DNA from: Candidatus Avimuribaculum pullicola
GTDB lineage: Bacteria > Bacteroidota > Bacteroidia > Bacteroidales > Muribaculaceae
Direction of reading: 5' to 3'
Assembly: GCA_018716295.1 (NCBI GenBank)
Contig: DVKC01000030.1
Span: 62,001-126,000, forward strand
DNA length: 64,000 nt
Each line of letters begins with the position of its first letter. Position 1 is the first letter of the stretch. A program made the translations under genes and the position numbers. Below are positions 17,898 to 26,735 of the stretch, one piece after another. The notes under the pieces are model-generated. The model ran no database searches. It worked only from the letters and a program-made list of their open reading frames with translations, and was not told the origin of the DNA.

Positions 17898-18923
17898 ATG
17901 GCCGCAAAAAAAGAGTCGCAAGGCTACTTGCAGATTGTCAACAGCATCAAGCGTGGAGTGTTTGCCCCCATATATGTGCTGATGGGGGAGGAGGCTTTTT
18001 ATATTGACCGCATTCAGAAAATGATTGAAGAAACTGCACTTAACGAGGAGGAGCGTGACTTTAACCTGACTGTGTTCTATGGTATGGATTGTGACATGCA
18101 CGATGTGGTGAATACGTGCCGCCGTTATCCAGTCATGTCGCGCTACCAAGTGGTGGTGTTGAAAGAAGCCCAGAATGCATCGAACCTCGACTTGTTGCGG
18201 CACTATGCAGCCAAGCCATTGATGTCAACCATATTGGTGGTTTGCAACAAAGGGGGCAACATAAAAGCTCCTGAATTGATGGCGGCATTGAAAGCCAATG
18301 GAAATGGAGTGGTTTTCGAGTCAAAGAAACTTGGCGAACAAGATGTCGCGGCGGTAATAAGAAGTTATGTGCAAGAGAAAGGGTGCCGGATTGATGAGAA
18401 ATCGGTGTCGATGATGAAAGATTTTGTCGGTACTGATGTGTCGCGTCTTGTGGGCGAGCTTGATAAATTGTTGCTGCTCGTGGGTGATGGTGGCGATATT
18501 GTGCCAGAAACAATTGAGCGTAACATAGGCATAAGCAAGGATTTCAATAACTTTGAACTTGAAAATGCCGTGCGAGCACGCGATGCTGCCAAGGCTTTCA
18601 GGATAATTGACTACTTTGAGCGTAATCCTAAGCGTAACCCGACGGTGCTTACCGTGGGTGTGCTGTTCTCGTTTTTCTCCAATTTATTGCTTGTGTGTAC
18701 TTCGCGCGACAAGTCGGAACAGGGAATAATGGCACAAATCGAAACCAAGTCGGCTTACAGGGCACGCCTGTTTATCGAGGCTACGCGTAACTACAACACT
18801 GCAAGTTGCGTCAGGATTATAAGTTATCTGCGCGAGTTTGATGCTCGCAGCAAGGGTGTAGGTTCACGGCAGAACGAGTATGCACTGCTGCGTGAACTGA
18901 TGTACAAGATTTTTTATCTGTAG
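17898..18923 (+). CDS. holA: DNA polymerase III subunit delta
   Basis: The 341-aa delta subunit opens the beta clamp in the replication clamp loader. Recognisable features are the N-terminal FAPIYVLMGEEAFYIDRI, the AAA-like core, SRLVGELDKLLLL, and the C-terminal collar domain ending near NEYALLRELMYKIF. The track's 116 extra residues are antisense to the HsdR_N-like gene and do not resemble delta, so ATG 17898 (MAAKKES) is used. The gene converges on the PorT-like gene. Confidence 0.92.
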   Translation: MAAKKESQGYLQIVNSIKRGVFAPIYVLMGEEAFYIDRIQKMIEETALNEEERDFNLTVFYGMDCDMHDVVNTCRRYPVMSRYQVVVLKEAQNASNLDLLRHYAAKPLMSTILVVCNKGGNIKAPELMAALKANGNGVVFESKKLGEQDVAAVIRSYVQEKGCRIDEKSVSMMKDFVGTDVSRLVGELDKLLLLVGDGGDIVPETIERNIGISKDFNNFELENAVRARDAAKAFRIIDYFERNPKRNPTVLTVGVLFSFFSNLLLVCTSRDKSEQGIMAQIETKSAYRARLFIEATRNYNTASCVRIISYLREFDARSKGVGSRQNEYALLRELMYKIFYL

Positions 18924-18941
18924 AAGAGCATGGGGCAACAG

Positions 18942-19637
18942 TTACTTCAGACGGAACATGTAGCCGAGGGTGACGGTAATAGACGAGCCGTTTGACTTGC
19001 CGAAATGGTCGCTTTTGCTGCTCCCGAAAACATTGCCGATGCCGAAGTAATAACGTCCTTCAAGAAGAAACGAGTGCTTGTTTTTCAGAATAAATTCCAT
19101 GCCCAAGCCGGCCGAAATACCATAGTCGAACTTTGAGTTCACTTCCATGTCGAACTGTTCGGTTTCGCGGTAGTCGTCGTTGAAATCGGGCAGGTTGTTG
19201 ATGTCAAAATTGGAATCGTAGCTATCGCCAATCATAAAGCATAGTTCAGGGCCCGCATTGAAAAATCCACGGAATTTGTGGCTGCCAAAATATATGTGGG
19301 TGAGGAATGGCAGGTGCAAATAGGTGAGGCGACGTTGATAGGAATATTGTGGCGCATATTCAAATTTTTCTTTCCATCCACGTTGCATCATGTTGAGTTC
19401 CACAATGAAGCCAAAGTTCCGTTCTTCGATATATCGGAATGAAACCCCCATGGTAGTACCCATGAGCATGGTTTGTGGCACGGAAGGTGACAAGCCGATC
19501 ATCGAGAAAGTAGTACCGCCTTTTACCCCTATGGAAATGTTGGATTCATAGTGTGTTTGTGCCACTGCCGCATTGTGCGGCAGCAGCACAAATATAAAAA
19601 ATGACAATGTTGCTATGAGAAATTTGGCTTGTTGCAT
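18942..19637 (-). CDS. Outer-membrane beta-barrel protein, PorT family
   Basis: A 231-aa protein with a signal peptide (FLIATLSFFIFVLLPHNAAVAQ) followed by an eight-strand-type barrel: IGVKGGTTFSMIG, GVSFRYIEERNFGFIVELN, YLHLPFLTHIYFG and the C-terminal ITVTLGYMFRLK ending in Lys. This pattern fits the PorT/outer_beta-brl_2 family. Some members take part in T9SS, but many are generic, so the gene name porT is not assigned. ATG 19637 lies 2 bp after the upstream LysM gene, and the two are surely co-transcribed. Confidence 0.82.
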   Translation of the reverse strand: MQQAKFLIATLSFFIFVLLPHNAAVAQTHYESNISIGVKGGTTFSMIGLSPSVPQTMLMGTTMGVSFRYIEERNFGFIVELNMMQRGWKEKFEYAPQYSYQRRLTYLHLPFLTHIYFGSHKFRGFFNAGPELCFMIGDSYDSNFDINNLPDFNDDYRETEQFDMEVNSKFDYGISAGLGMEFILKNKHSFLLEGRYYFGIGNVFGSSKSDHFGKSNGSSITVTLGYMFRLK

Positions 19638-19639
19638 TG

Positions 19640-21682
19640 TTATTTGATATATGTTTCGGTGGTGTTGAATACAGTGAAGTGGATGAAATACACCGACTTG
19701 TTGATGAAACCGCTCCAATTGCTAACGCGGTCGAAGTCGAAGCAATTTTGCAATCCATCATATTTGAAATTATTGTTGTAATCTTTGCCACGCATGAAGA
19801 GTTCCAGGAAATATCGGCCAGTGTCGTAGCCGAGCAACCCGAATTTGGGTGCGGCATAAATCATGTATTCTCCATACCAGCGGTGGAATGTGTCGTCAAA
19901 GTTGTGCACTGCCGGAGAGTCGGGACGTGTAAAGAAGCGTGAATAAATGTAGGTATCCACACGGTTGAAGTCGGCCCCAAATTCGGCAGTATATGTAGCC
20001 CATTCAGGGTGGCCAAGCATACACAGACTTATGTCGTAACGGTCGATTTTGACATTTTTGATTGCGTCGAGCGACTTGATGAGTATGTTGCGGCTTCCCG
20101 ATGTGGGAATTATTACATATCGTTTCCCTTGCATGAGGGCTTGGTTGAGCGTGTCGGCCTGTAGTGAAGTGTTGATGTCTATTGTGGTGTAGTTGACATC
20201 CTTGGCCGATAGGTGGGCTTTCAATTCGCCTATCATTTCTTTTTCTGATTCAGATTCAAGGTTGATGAACACCACTTCGTAGCCACGGAATGTGTCGTCG
20301 AAGAAGTCAAATAACTTGGCTTGCATGTAATTCTGTGGCGTATTTACTTGAAATAGTGTGGAGTAGTCGTTGTATATGTCGTTTTTAAGTGAGAATGAGT
20401 TTATTACTGCAATCTTGTGCTCAGTTCCATATCGTGCGATTCGTGCAATATGATTGTCGTCGTCGGGAGTGAATATCATGTCCATCTCGGCCAGCGCAGG
20501 CATATTGAGTATTGAATCGACACGGGCTTGCGAGTCTTGTGTGTCGTAGGCAAAGATGTTGATTCGTTTCGATGTGTTGTTTTTGCGTATGGTATCGACG
20601 GCAAGCAGGAAGCCTTTGTAAAACTCGGTGTAGAGGCGTGCTTGCTTGGATTGTAATTGGTTGTTGAGCATGAACGGCAGCAATAGTGCTACGTTGATGT
20701 TGTTGTCGTCGCGGAACACATGTATCGAATCATACATTTCTTGTATTATCGGAGATTCGTTGCTTGCAAGTTGGTCTTTTAGCAATCCGCTCATCGATGG
20801 GTCAACGACTACGGTTTCTGTTTTCTTTATGGGAATATACAACGTCTTGCCGCGTTTCAATTTTTTCATGTCGGGGTTGGCGGCTTTCAGGTCGTTGACG
20901 CTCACATTAAAGTTCCTGGCAATTGAAAAATATGTATCGCCACGTTTTATTTCGTAGGTGTGGAACTCGGTGGTTTCCCTTTCGGTAGTTATGGTCGTGT
21001 AATAATTGGGACGCACACGTATCACTTCGCCGCTTTTGAAGTTTTGCGGTGAAATGCCCGGATTTAGTTCCATTAGTTTGTCGATCGATGTGTTGTAACG
21101 CTTGGCTGTGCTGAACAAGGTGTCGCCCGGGCGTATGGTTACATAGATGAGCGTTGTGTCTTCGGGTGTAACTTCGGTTTCGGTTGCAGCGGCTATTTCT
21201 TGCCCTTGTTGCATTGCTGCATTTTGAGGGATTTTGAGGGTTTGCCCTTCTTTTATGCCCGAGTTCGCATTGGAATTCAGTTTTATGATGTCTTCGGTGC
21301 TTATTCCATAATTCTTGGCAATGCCATATAATGTTTCACCTTTTTCCACAATGTGGTCAAATGAAGTTGGAGCGGTGGTCGATGCGTCGGCTTGGGCATT
21401 TTGTGTTGCAGCCTTGTTGCTGAGGTTGGCGAAATCACTTACAGGAAAAAACAAGAATTGGCCTTCCTTGATTTTTTCGGCAGCATTTGGATTGTATTTG
21501 ATGATGTCGCTCTTGTCGATGCCTAATTTTTTTGCAATGCTGTAAAGCGTTTCTTTCTTTTGCACTTCGTGGTAATAGAATTGAGTGCCGCCTATGGTTC
21601 TTGTGGGCAATGGCAGTTGTGCACTCGATGGCATCGAAATCGAGAGTATGACGGCAATCAGCAGCAACAGTTTTAATTTCAT
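19640..21682 (-). CDS. LysM-repeat protein with periplasmic-binding-fold C-terminus
   Basis: A 680-aa secreted protein (signal peptide LLLLIAVILSISMPSSAQ). Four LysM modules follow at about 32-80, 108-153, 178-225 and 245-285 (each with a KGETLYGIAKNYGIS-like core), anchoring it to peptidoglycan. From ~330 on, VALLLPFMLNNQ, YTEFYKGFLLAVDTI and EHKIAVINSFSL match type 1 periplasmic binding proteins. The combination is frequent in Bacteroidota; its ligand is unknown. It lies between metY and the PorT-like gene in one leftward operon. Confidence 0.88.
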   Translation of the reverse strand: MKLKLLLLIAVILSISMPSSAQLPLPTRTIGGTQFYYHEVQKKETLYSIAKKLGIDKSDIIKYNPNAAEKIKEGQFLFFPVSDFANLSNKAATQNAQADASTTAPTSFDHIVEKGETLYGIAKNYGISTEDIIKLNSNANSGIKEGQTLKIPQNAAMQQGQEIAAATETEVTPEDTTLIYVTIRPGDTLFSTAKRYNTSIDKLMELNPGISPQNFKSGEVIRVRPNYYTTITTERETTEFHTYEIKRGDTYFSIARNFNVSVNDLKAANPDMKKLKRGKTLYIPIKKTETVVVDPSMSGLLKDQLASNESPIIQEMYDSIHVFRDDNNINVALLLPFMLNNQLQSKQARLYTEFYKGFLLAVDTIRKNNTSKRINIFAYDTQDSQARVDSILNMPALAEMDMIFTPDDDNHIARIARYGTEHKIAVINSFSLKNDIYNDYSTLFQVNTPQNYMQAKLFDFFDDTFRGYEVVFINLESESEKEMIGELKAHLSAKDVNYTTIDINTSLQADTLNQALMQGKRYVIIPTSGSRNILIKSLDAIKNVKIDRYDISLCMLGHPEWATYTAEFGADFNRVDTYIYSRFFTRPDSPAVHNFDDTFHRWYGEYMIYAAPKFGLLGYDTGRYFLELFMRGKDYNNNFKYDGLQNCFDFDRVSNWSGFINKSVYFIHFTVFNTTETYIK

Positions 21683-21742
21683 ATTTTTATTTTGCTATAT
21701 GTGTTATAATTTAGGGTGGAGAGAAGGTGCTTTTTGGGGGCA

Positions 21743-23020
21743 TCAATCCAAAGCTTGTTTTAGGTCTTCGATTATGTCATCGACATTTTCGATACCCACT
21801 GACAAGCGTATAAGGTCGGGTGCCACGCCTGCTTCGATGAGTTGTTCGTCGGTGAGCTGGCGGTGTGTGTGGCTGGCCGGGTGCAACACGCAAGAACGCG
21901 CGTCGGCAACGTGGGTGACGATGCAAATGAACTTGAGGCGATCCATGAAGTCGATGGCATCTTGCCGTGATCCCTTGATGCCGAATGTAAGCACGCCGCA
22001 AGTGCCGTCTGGCATGTATTTCTTGGCAAGTGAGTGGTAGCGGTCTTGTTCAAGCCCGGCATAGTGCACCCAATTGACACGTGGGTGTGCCGATAGGAAG
22101 CGGGCAACTTTCAAGGCATTCTCGCAGTGTCGTGGAACTCTCAAATGCAATGTTTCAAGGCCGATGTTGATGAGGAATGCGTTTTGTGGTGATTGGGCTG
22201 AACCCAAGTCGCGCATCAGTTGCGCCACAGCCTTTTCGATATAGGCCAAACGTCCAAATTTCTTGGTGTAAGCCAGTCCGTGGTATGATTCATCGGGCTG
22301 TGTGAGGCATGCAAAACGTTCGGGATAAGCTTCCCAATTGAAATTTCCGCTGTCAACAATAGCTCCGCCTACGGTCATGGCGTGTCCGTCCATGTATTTT
22401 GTAGTTGAGTGTGTTATGATGTCGGCACCCCATTCAAATGGACGGCAATTGATGGGGGTGGCAAATGTGTTGTCAACAATAAGTGGCACACCGTGCTTGT
22501 GGGCAATGCGGGCAAATTTTTCGATGTCGAGAATGTTCATGCCTGGGTTGGCGATGGTTTCGCCAAACATGGCTTTGGTATTTGGCTTGAAGGCTGCTTC
22601 TATTTCGGCATCGTCGGCATCGGCATCAACAAAAGTTACATCAATGCCTAATTTCCGCATTGTTACATTGAACAAGTTGAAAGTGCCGCCGTATATTGTT
22701 GAAGAACATACCAAGTGGTCGCCCGCTTGGCAAATGTTGAACACTGCATAGAAATTGGCTGCTTGCCCCGATGATGTGAGCATACCTGCTACACCGCCTT
22801 CGAGTGCGGTGATTTTTGCTGCCACGGCGTCGCACGTGGGGTTTTGCAAGCGGGTATAAAAATAGCCAGGAGCTTCGAGGTCGAAGAGGCGAGCCATTTC
22901 TTCGCTTGTGTCGTATTTGAAAGTGGTGCTCTGGTAGATGGGCAGTATGCGTGGTTGGCCGTTGCTTGGCTTCCAGCCAGCTTGTACGCACAGCGTTTCT
23001 CTGTTAAGTTTATTGTTCAT
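21743..23020 (-). CDS. metY: O-acetylhomoserine aminocarboxypropyltransferase / cysteine synthase
   Basis: A PLP enzyme of the Cys/Met metabolism family that makes homocysteine directly from O-acetylhomoserine and sulfide. At 425 aa it has the family N-terminus (RETLCVQAGWKP), YTRLQNPTCDA, the PLP-lysine motif in THSTTKYMDGHAMTVGG, and the C-terminal SVGIENVDDIIEDLKQAL. A strong -7 element lies 80 bp upstream. It may be co-transcribed with the LysM gene 60 bp downstream. Confidence 0.95.
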   Translation of the reverse strand: MNNKLNRETLCVQAGWKPSNGQPRILPIYQSTTFKYDTSEEMARLFDLEAPGYFYTRLQNPTCDAVAAKITALEGGVAGMLTSSGQAANFYAVFNICQAGDHLVCSSTIYGGTFNLFNVTMRKLGIDVTFVDADADDAEIEAAFKPNTKAMFGETIANPGMNILDIEKFARIAHKHGVPLIVDNTFATPINCRPFEWGADIITHSTTKYMDGHAMTVGGAIVDSGNFNWEAYPERFACLTQPDESYHGLAYTKKFGRLAYIEKAVAQLMRDLGSAQSPQNAFLINIGLETLHLRVPRHCENALKVARFLSAHPRVNWVHYAGLEQDRYHSLAKKYMPDGTCGVLTFGIKGSRQDAIDFMDRLKFICIVTHVADARSCVLHPASHTHRQLTDEQLIEAGVAPDLIRLSVGIENVDDIIEDLKQALD

Positions 23021-23100
23021 GATTCGATATTGTCTTAAAGTGAGGGAATTTTATGCCACAAGTTGTTGTTACCTATTGTGCGCAAAAAATATTTTTAATG

Positions 23101-23135
23101 CAAAGTTAAGCAATATCGCTGGATTATCGAACAAA
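23101..23135 (-). promoter_or_regulatory. Promoter for metY
   Basis: On the minus strand, TAACTTTG (23101-23108) is followed by C, a perfect -7 element. The nearest TTTG (23132-23135) is 23 bp upstream, a little longer than usual. The rest of the 364-bp metY-lpxD gap (23021-23384) shows AT-rich sequence without an ORF or a good hairpin. Confidence 0.65.
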
Positions 23136-23320
23136 ATCGATAGATTACGGTGGTATCCAGTTTGAAATTTCCAATATTTCAAATTAAGTCAAGTTGTTTT
23201 GTGGTTGCTTCTTTTGTTTTGTGTCGTTATTTTTTTTGAGCCAGAAAGAAAAATATCTGTGGGTAATGCCGTGTGAAACCAAAAAAATAGCCATGTTGCA
23301 AGTGAAATCGTGTGATTTGC

Positions 23321-23351
23321 TTGGCAATATAGGCTATTTTTTGCATCTTTG
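23321..23351 (+). promoter_or_regulatory. Probable promoter for lpxD-lpxC/fabZ-lpxA
   Basis: TTG (23321-23323), 20 bp, then CATCTTTG (23344-23351) followed by C. There is one mismatch to TAnnTTTG. It lies 33 bp before the lpxD ATG. Confidence 0.5.
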
Positions 23352-23384
23352 CACATTGATTTGAATTAATATTACCTATAATTT

Positions 23385-24413
23385 ATGGAATTAACAGCAG
23401 GTAAATTGGCTGAATTGGTGGGTGGAACTGTTGACGGGGACGCCAGCGTGGTCATCAATAGATTTGCCAAGATAGAAGAAGCAAAAGAAGGATGCATTAC
23501 ATTTCTTGCAAATCCTATATATACTCATTTTATATATACTACCGAGGCTTCGGTGGTGCTTGTAAGGAAAGACTTTGAGGCCGAGCATCCCGTGAAAGCG
23601 ACCATGGTGCGTGTTGACGACCCGTATGCGACACTTGCAATGCTGCTTAATTATGTAGCCAACCAGCAAGTCCGCAAACATGGCATCGAACAGCCGTGTT
23701 ATGTGTCGGAAGGCGTGGAATTGCCCGAAGATGTATATGTAGGTGCATTTGCTTATATTGGCAAGAATGCCAAAATAGGTAAAAACGTGTGCATATACCC
23801 GCAATGCTATATTGGCGACAATGTGTCGATTGGTGACAATAGCATAATTTACCCAGGCGTGAAGATTTATCATGATTGCGTGGTTGGCAAAAATTGTATT
23901 TTGCAAGCCGGGGTAGTTATCGGTGGCGATGGCTTCGGGTTCGCGCCCGAAAATGGCGAATATGTTAAAATTGCCCAGATAGGTAATGTAGTGATATGCG
24001 ACAACGTGGAAATCGGTGCCAATACCACTATCGACCGAGCCACGATGGGTAGCACGGTAATCCACAAAGGTGTCAAACTTGACAATCTGATCCAAGTGGC
24101 CCATAACGTAGAGATAGGTGAGCACACTGTGATGGCCGCGCAGGTAGGTGTGGCTGGTTCGACCAAGATTGGTGCGCACAACATGGTGGGCGGACAAGTA
24201 GGGTTTGCTGGTCATATCAAGGTGGGCGACAACAATAAATTTGGAGCCCAGTCGGGTATTCCTAACAGTATAGGAGATGGCAACTCGGTGATTGGCAGTC
24301 CTGTGGTTAATGCTATGGATTTTGCACGCCAGACCGTATATATGAAGCGGCTCGGTGAATTGTTTAAAGATGTTGCCGCTTTGAAGAAAGCAATGTCTGA
24401 AAAGGATAAATAA
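23385..24413 (+). CDS. lpxD: UDP-3-O-(3-hydroxyacyl)glucosamine N-acyltransferase
   Basis: The third step of lipid A synthesis, adding the N-linked 3-hydroxyacyl chain. The 342-aa protein has an N-terminal uridine-binding domain ([21 protein letters not shown]) followed by a long left-handed beta-helix of hexapeptide repeats from ~105. The catalytic His is in [10 protein letters not shown], and [10 protein letters not shown] is the usual LpxD signature. It is first of three consecutive lipid A genes, 35 bp before lpxC/fabZ. Confidence 0.96.
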   Translation: MELTAGKLAELVGGTVDGDASVVINRFAKIEEAKEGCITFLANPIYTHFIYTTEASVVLVRKDFEAEHPVKATMVRVDDPYATLAMLLNYVANQQVRKHGIEQPCYVSEGVELPEDVYVGAFAYIGKNAKIGKNVCIYPQCYIGDNVSIGDNSIIYPGVKIYHDCVVGKNCILQAGVVIGGDGFGFAPENGEYVKIAQIGNVVICDNVEIGANTTIDRATMGSTVIHKGVKLDNLIQVAHNVEIGEHTVMAAQVGVAGSTKIGAHNMVGGQVGFAGHIKVGDNNKFGAQSGIPNSIGDGNSVIGSPVVNAMDFARQTVYMKRLGELFKDVAALKKAMSEKDK

Positions 24414-24448
24414 GCACAATATAGCAAACGAAAATAAGATATACATTT

Positions 24449-25831
24449 ATGAAACAATGCACATTAAAAAATTCGTTTACCGTCAGCGGGAAAGGGTTGC
24501 ATACAGGAATGGCAATTGAGGCCACGTTTAGACCTGCACCCGTAAACCATGGATACAAATTCCAGCGCATCGACTTGGACGACAAGCCTGTGATTGATGC
24601 TTTGGCCGAAAATGTGGTTGAAACTACCCGTGGAACGGTTTTGGGCCGTGGCAATGCCAAGGTGAGCACGGTGGAGCATGCACTTGCTGCCTTGTATGCT
24701 GCTGGTGTTGACAATTGCCTCATAGAGGTGAATGCCCCCGAAATGCCCATTCTTGATGGCAGTGCGATAGAGTATGCCACCAAAATTGCCGAGGTGGGCA
24801 CAGAAGAGCAAAATGAAGAGAAGGATTTCTACATCGTCAAGCAAAAACTCGAAGTGGTCGATGAGGAAACTGGTGCATCAATTGTGGTGCTGCCTTTTGA
24901 TAGTTTCCGCATCGATGCCATGATAGAATTCAAGTCACCGATAATTCCCAACCAATTTGCTTCGCTCAACAGCTTGTCGCGCTTCAAGGACGACATTGCC
25001 GCAAGCCGCACGTTTGTATTCGTGCGTGAAATTGAGCCGTTGGTAAAGGCCAATTTGATAAAGGGTGGCGACTTGGATAACGCTCTGGTGGTGTATGACC
25101 AAGCAATGGAGCAAGCCGACCTTGACAAACTTGCCGACTTGATGGGTGTACCTCACAAGCATGTGAGCGAACTTGGCTATATCAGCAACATACCTCTTGC
25201 ATACGAAAATGAGCCTGCTCGCCACAAATTGATGGACGTGCTTGGCGACTTGGCCTTGATTGGCCGCCCGCTCAAGGGCTATGTGATAGCTACCAAGCCC
25301 GGGCACACAATCAACACTACATTCTCCAAGAAAGTGCGCCGTGAAATCAAGCATCAGGAGTTGCAAGCACCGGTATATAACCCCAATATCGCTCCAGTGA
25401 TGGACGTTAACCGCATACGTCAATTGTTGCCGCATCGTTATCCGTTCTTGCTTGTCGATAAGATTATAGATATAGGCTCAAATTACATAGTGGGTGTGAA
25501 AAATGTGTCGGGCAACGAACCATTTTTCCAAGGCCACTTCCCGCAAGAGCCTGTGATGCCAGGTGTGTTGCAAGTGGAAGCTATGGCGCAAGTGGGTGGA
25601 TTGCTTGTGCTTAACATGGTGGAAGATCCCGAGAAATATTCTACTTATTTCTTGAAAATCGACAATGTAAAGTTCCGCCAGAAAGTGGTTCCTGGCGACA
25701 CGCTCATATTCCACTTGTCGTTGCTCACTGAGATACGACGTGGCTGCGCAGTGATGAAAGGCTATGCGTTTGTTGGCGAAAAGATTGTGAGCGAGGCCGA
25801 ATTTATGGCTCAAATCATAAAGAACAAGTAA
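24449..25831 (+). CDS. lpxC-fabZ: Bifunctional LpxC deacetylase / FabZ 3-hydroxyacyl-ACP dehydratase
   Basis: A 460-aa fusion typical of Bacteroidota. The LpxC part (1 to ~300) has SGKGLHTG, the zinc-binding STVEHALAAL and HKLMDVLGDLALIG, and GHTINTTF; it commits UDP-acyl-GlcNAc to lipid A. The FabZ part (from ~315) has LLPHRYPFLLVDK and the catalytic GHFPQEPVMPGVLQVEAMAQ; it dehydrates 3-hydroxyacyl-ACP for fatty acid synthesis. The fusion joins the two pathways that compete for 3-hydroxyacyl-ACP. It lies between lpxD and lpxA. Confidence 0.97.
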   Translation: MKQCTLKNSFTVSGKGLHTGMAIEATFRPAPVNHGYKFQRIDLDDKPVIDALAENVVETTRGTVLGRGNAKVSTVEHALAALYAAGVDNCLIEVNAPEMPILDGSAIEYATKIAEVGTEEQNEEKDFYIVKQKLEVVDEETGASIVVLPFDSFRIDAMIEFKSPIIPNQFASLNSLSRFKDDIAASRTFVFVREIEPLVKANLIKGGDLDNALVVYDQAMEQADLDKLADLMGVPHKHVSELGYISNIPLAYENEPARHKLMDVLGDLALIGRPLKGYVIATKPGHTINTTFSKKVRREIKHQELQAPVYNPNIAPVMDVNRIRQLLPHRYPFLLVDKIIDIGSNYIVGVKNVSGNEPFFQGHFPQEPVMPGVLQVEAMAQVGGLLVLNMVEDPEKYSTYFLKIDNVKFRQKVVPGDTLIFHLSLLTEIRRGCAVMKGYAFVGEKIVSEAEFMAQIIKNK

Positions 25832-25867
25832 TCACATTATATTTTATTACATAACAACGAAGTATAT

Positions 25868-26644
25868 ATGAAACAACCATTAGCCTACGTTCATCCGGCT
25901 GCAAAGATTGCCAATAATGTGGTAATCGATCCATTTGTCACTATCGACCAAAATGTGGAGATAGGCGAAGGTACACGCATCGGTAGCAACGTAACTATCC
26001 TTGAGGGGGCTCGCATTGGCAAGAATTGTACTATATGTTCGGGTGCAGTTATCTCGGGTATCCCGCAGGATTTGAAATTCAGAGGTGAAGAATCGGTTGC
26101 CATCATTGGCGACAATACGACAATCAGGGAATGTGTGACCGTCAGCCGAGGCACTGCCTCTAAGGGCAAGACTGTGATTGGCAGCAATTGCCTTATCATG
26201 GCTTATTGCCATGTGGCGCACGACTGTGTGGTAGGCGACAATGTGATTATGTCAAATGCCGTGCAGGTGGCAGGAGAGGTGGTTATTGACAATTATGCCG
26301 TCATAGGTGGTGGCGCGTTGATACACCAGTTCTCGCACATCGGGCAGCACGTGATGTTGCAAGGTGGTGCGCTTGTCAACAAGGATATCCCGCCGTATGT
26401 CAAGGCAGGTCGTAACCCTATCTCGTATGCAGGCATTAATTCGATAGGCTTGCGCCGCCGTGGTTTCACCAATGAGCAGATACGCGATATACAGGAAATT
26501 TTCAGGTACTTGTATCTGTCGGGCATGAACAATACCGATGCCATAGAACGCATCGAGGCCGAATTGCCAGCCACCAAGGAGCGCGACGAGATTATACTCT
26601 TTGTGCGTAATTCCAAGCGTGGCATAATTCGTGGTTATGTATAA
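25868..26644 (+). CDS. lpxA: UDP-N-acetylglucosamine O-acyltransferase
   Basis: The first step of lipid A synthesis, acylating UDP-GlcNAc at O-3. The 258-aa protein is a hexapeptide-repeat helix (VHPAAKIANNVVIDPFV onward) with the catalytic His in YCHVAHDCVVGDN and a helical C-terminus (INSIGLRRRGFTNEQI). It is last gene of the lpxD-lpxC/fabZ-lpxA operon, 36 bp after its neighbour, and is followed by a strong terminator. Confidence 0.97.
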   Translation: MKQPLAYVHPAAKIANNVVIDPFVTIDQNVEIGEGTRIGSNVTILEGARIGKNCTICSGAVISGIPQDLKFRGEESVAIIGDNTTIRECVTVSRGTASKGKTVIGSNCLIMAYCHVAHDCVVGDNVIMSNAVQVAGEVVIDNYAVIGGGALIHQFSHIGQHVMLQGGALVNKDIPPYVKAGRNPISYAGINSIGLRRRGFTNEQIRDIQEIFRYLYLSGMNNTDAIERIEAELPATKERDEIILFVRNSKRGIIRGYV

Positions 26645-26661
26645 TTAAAGCAACGTAAAAT

Positions 26662-26718
26662 TAGAGCAAGCACCGAGGCGACATTCATTGAGATTGACCT
26701 CGGTGCTTGCTCTATTTT
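26662..26718 (+). terminator. Rho-independent terminator after lpxA
   Basis: A perfect 17-bp stem, TAGAGCAAGCACCGAGG paired with CCTCGGTGCTTGCTCTA around a 19-nt loop, followed by TTTT. It is the strongest hairpin in the window. Confidence 0.92.
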
Positions 26719-26735
26719 CCAAATAAAAGATTGTT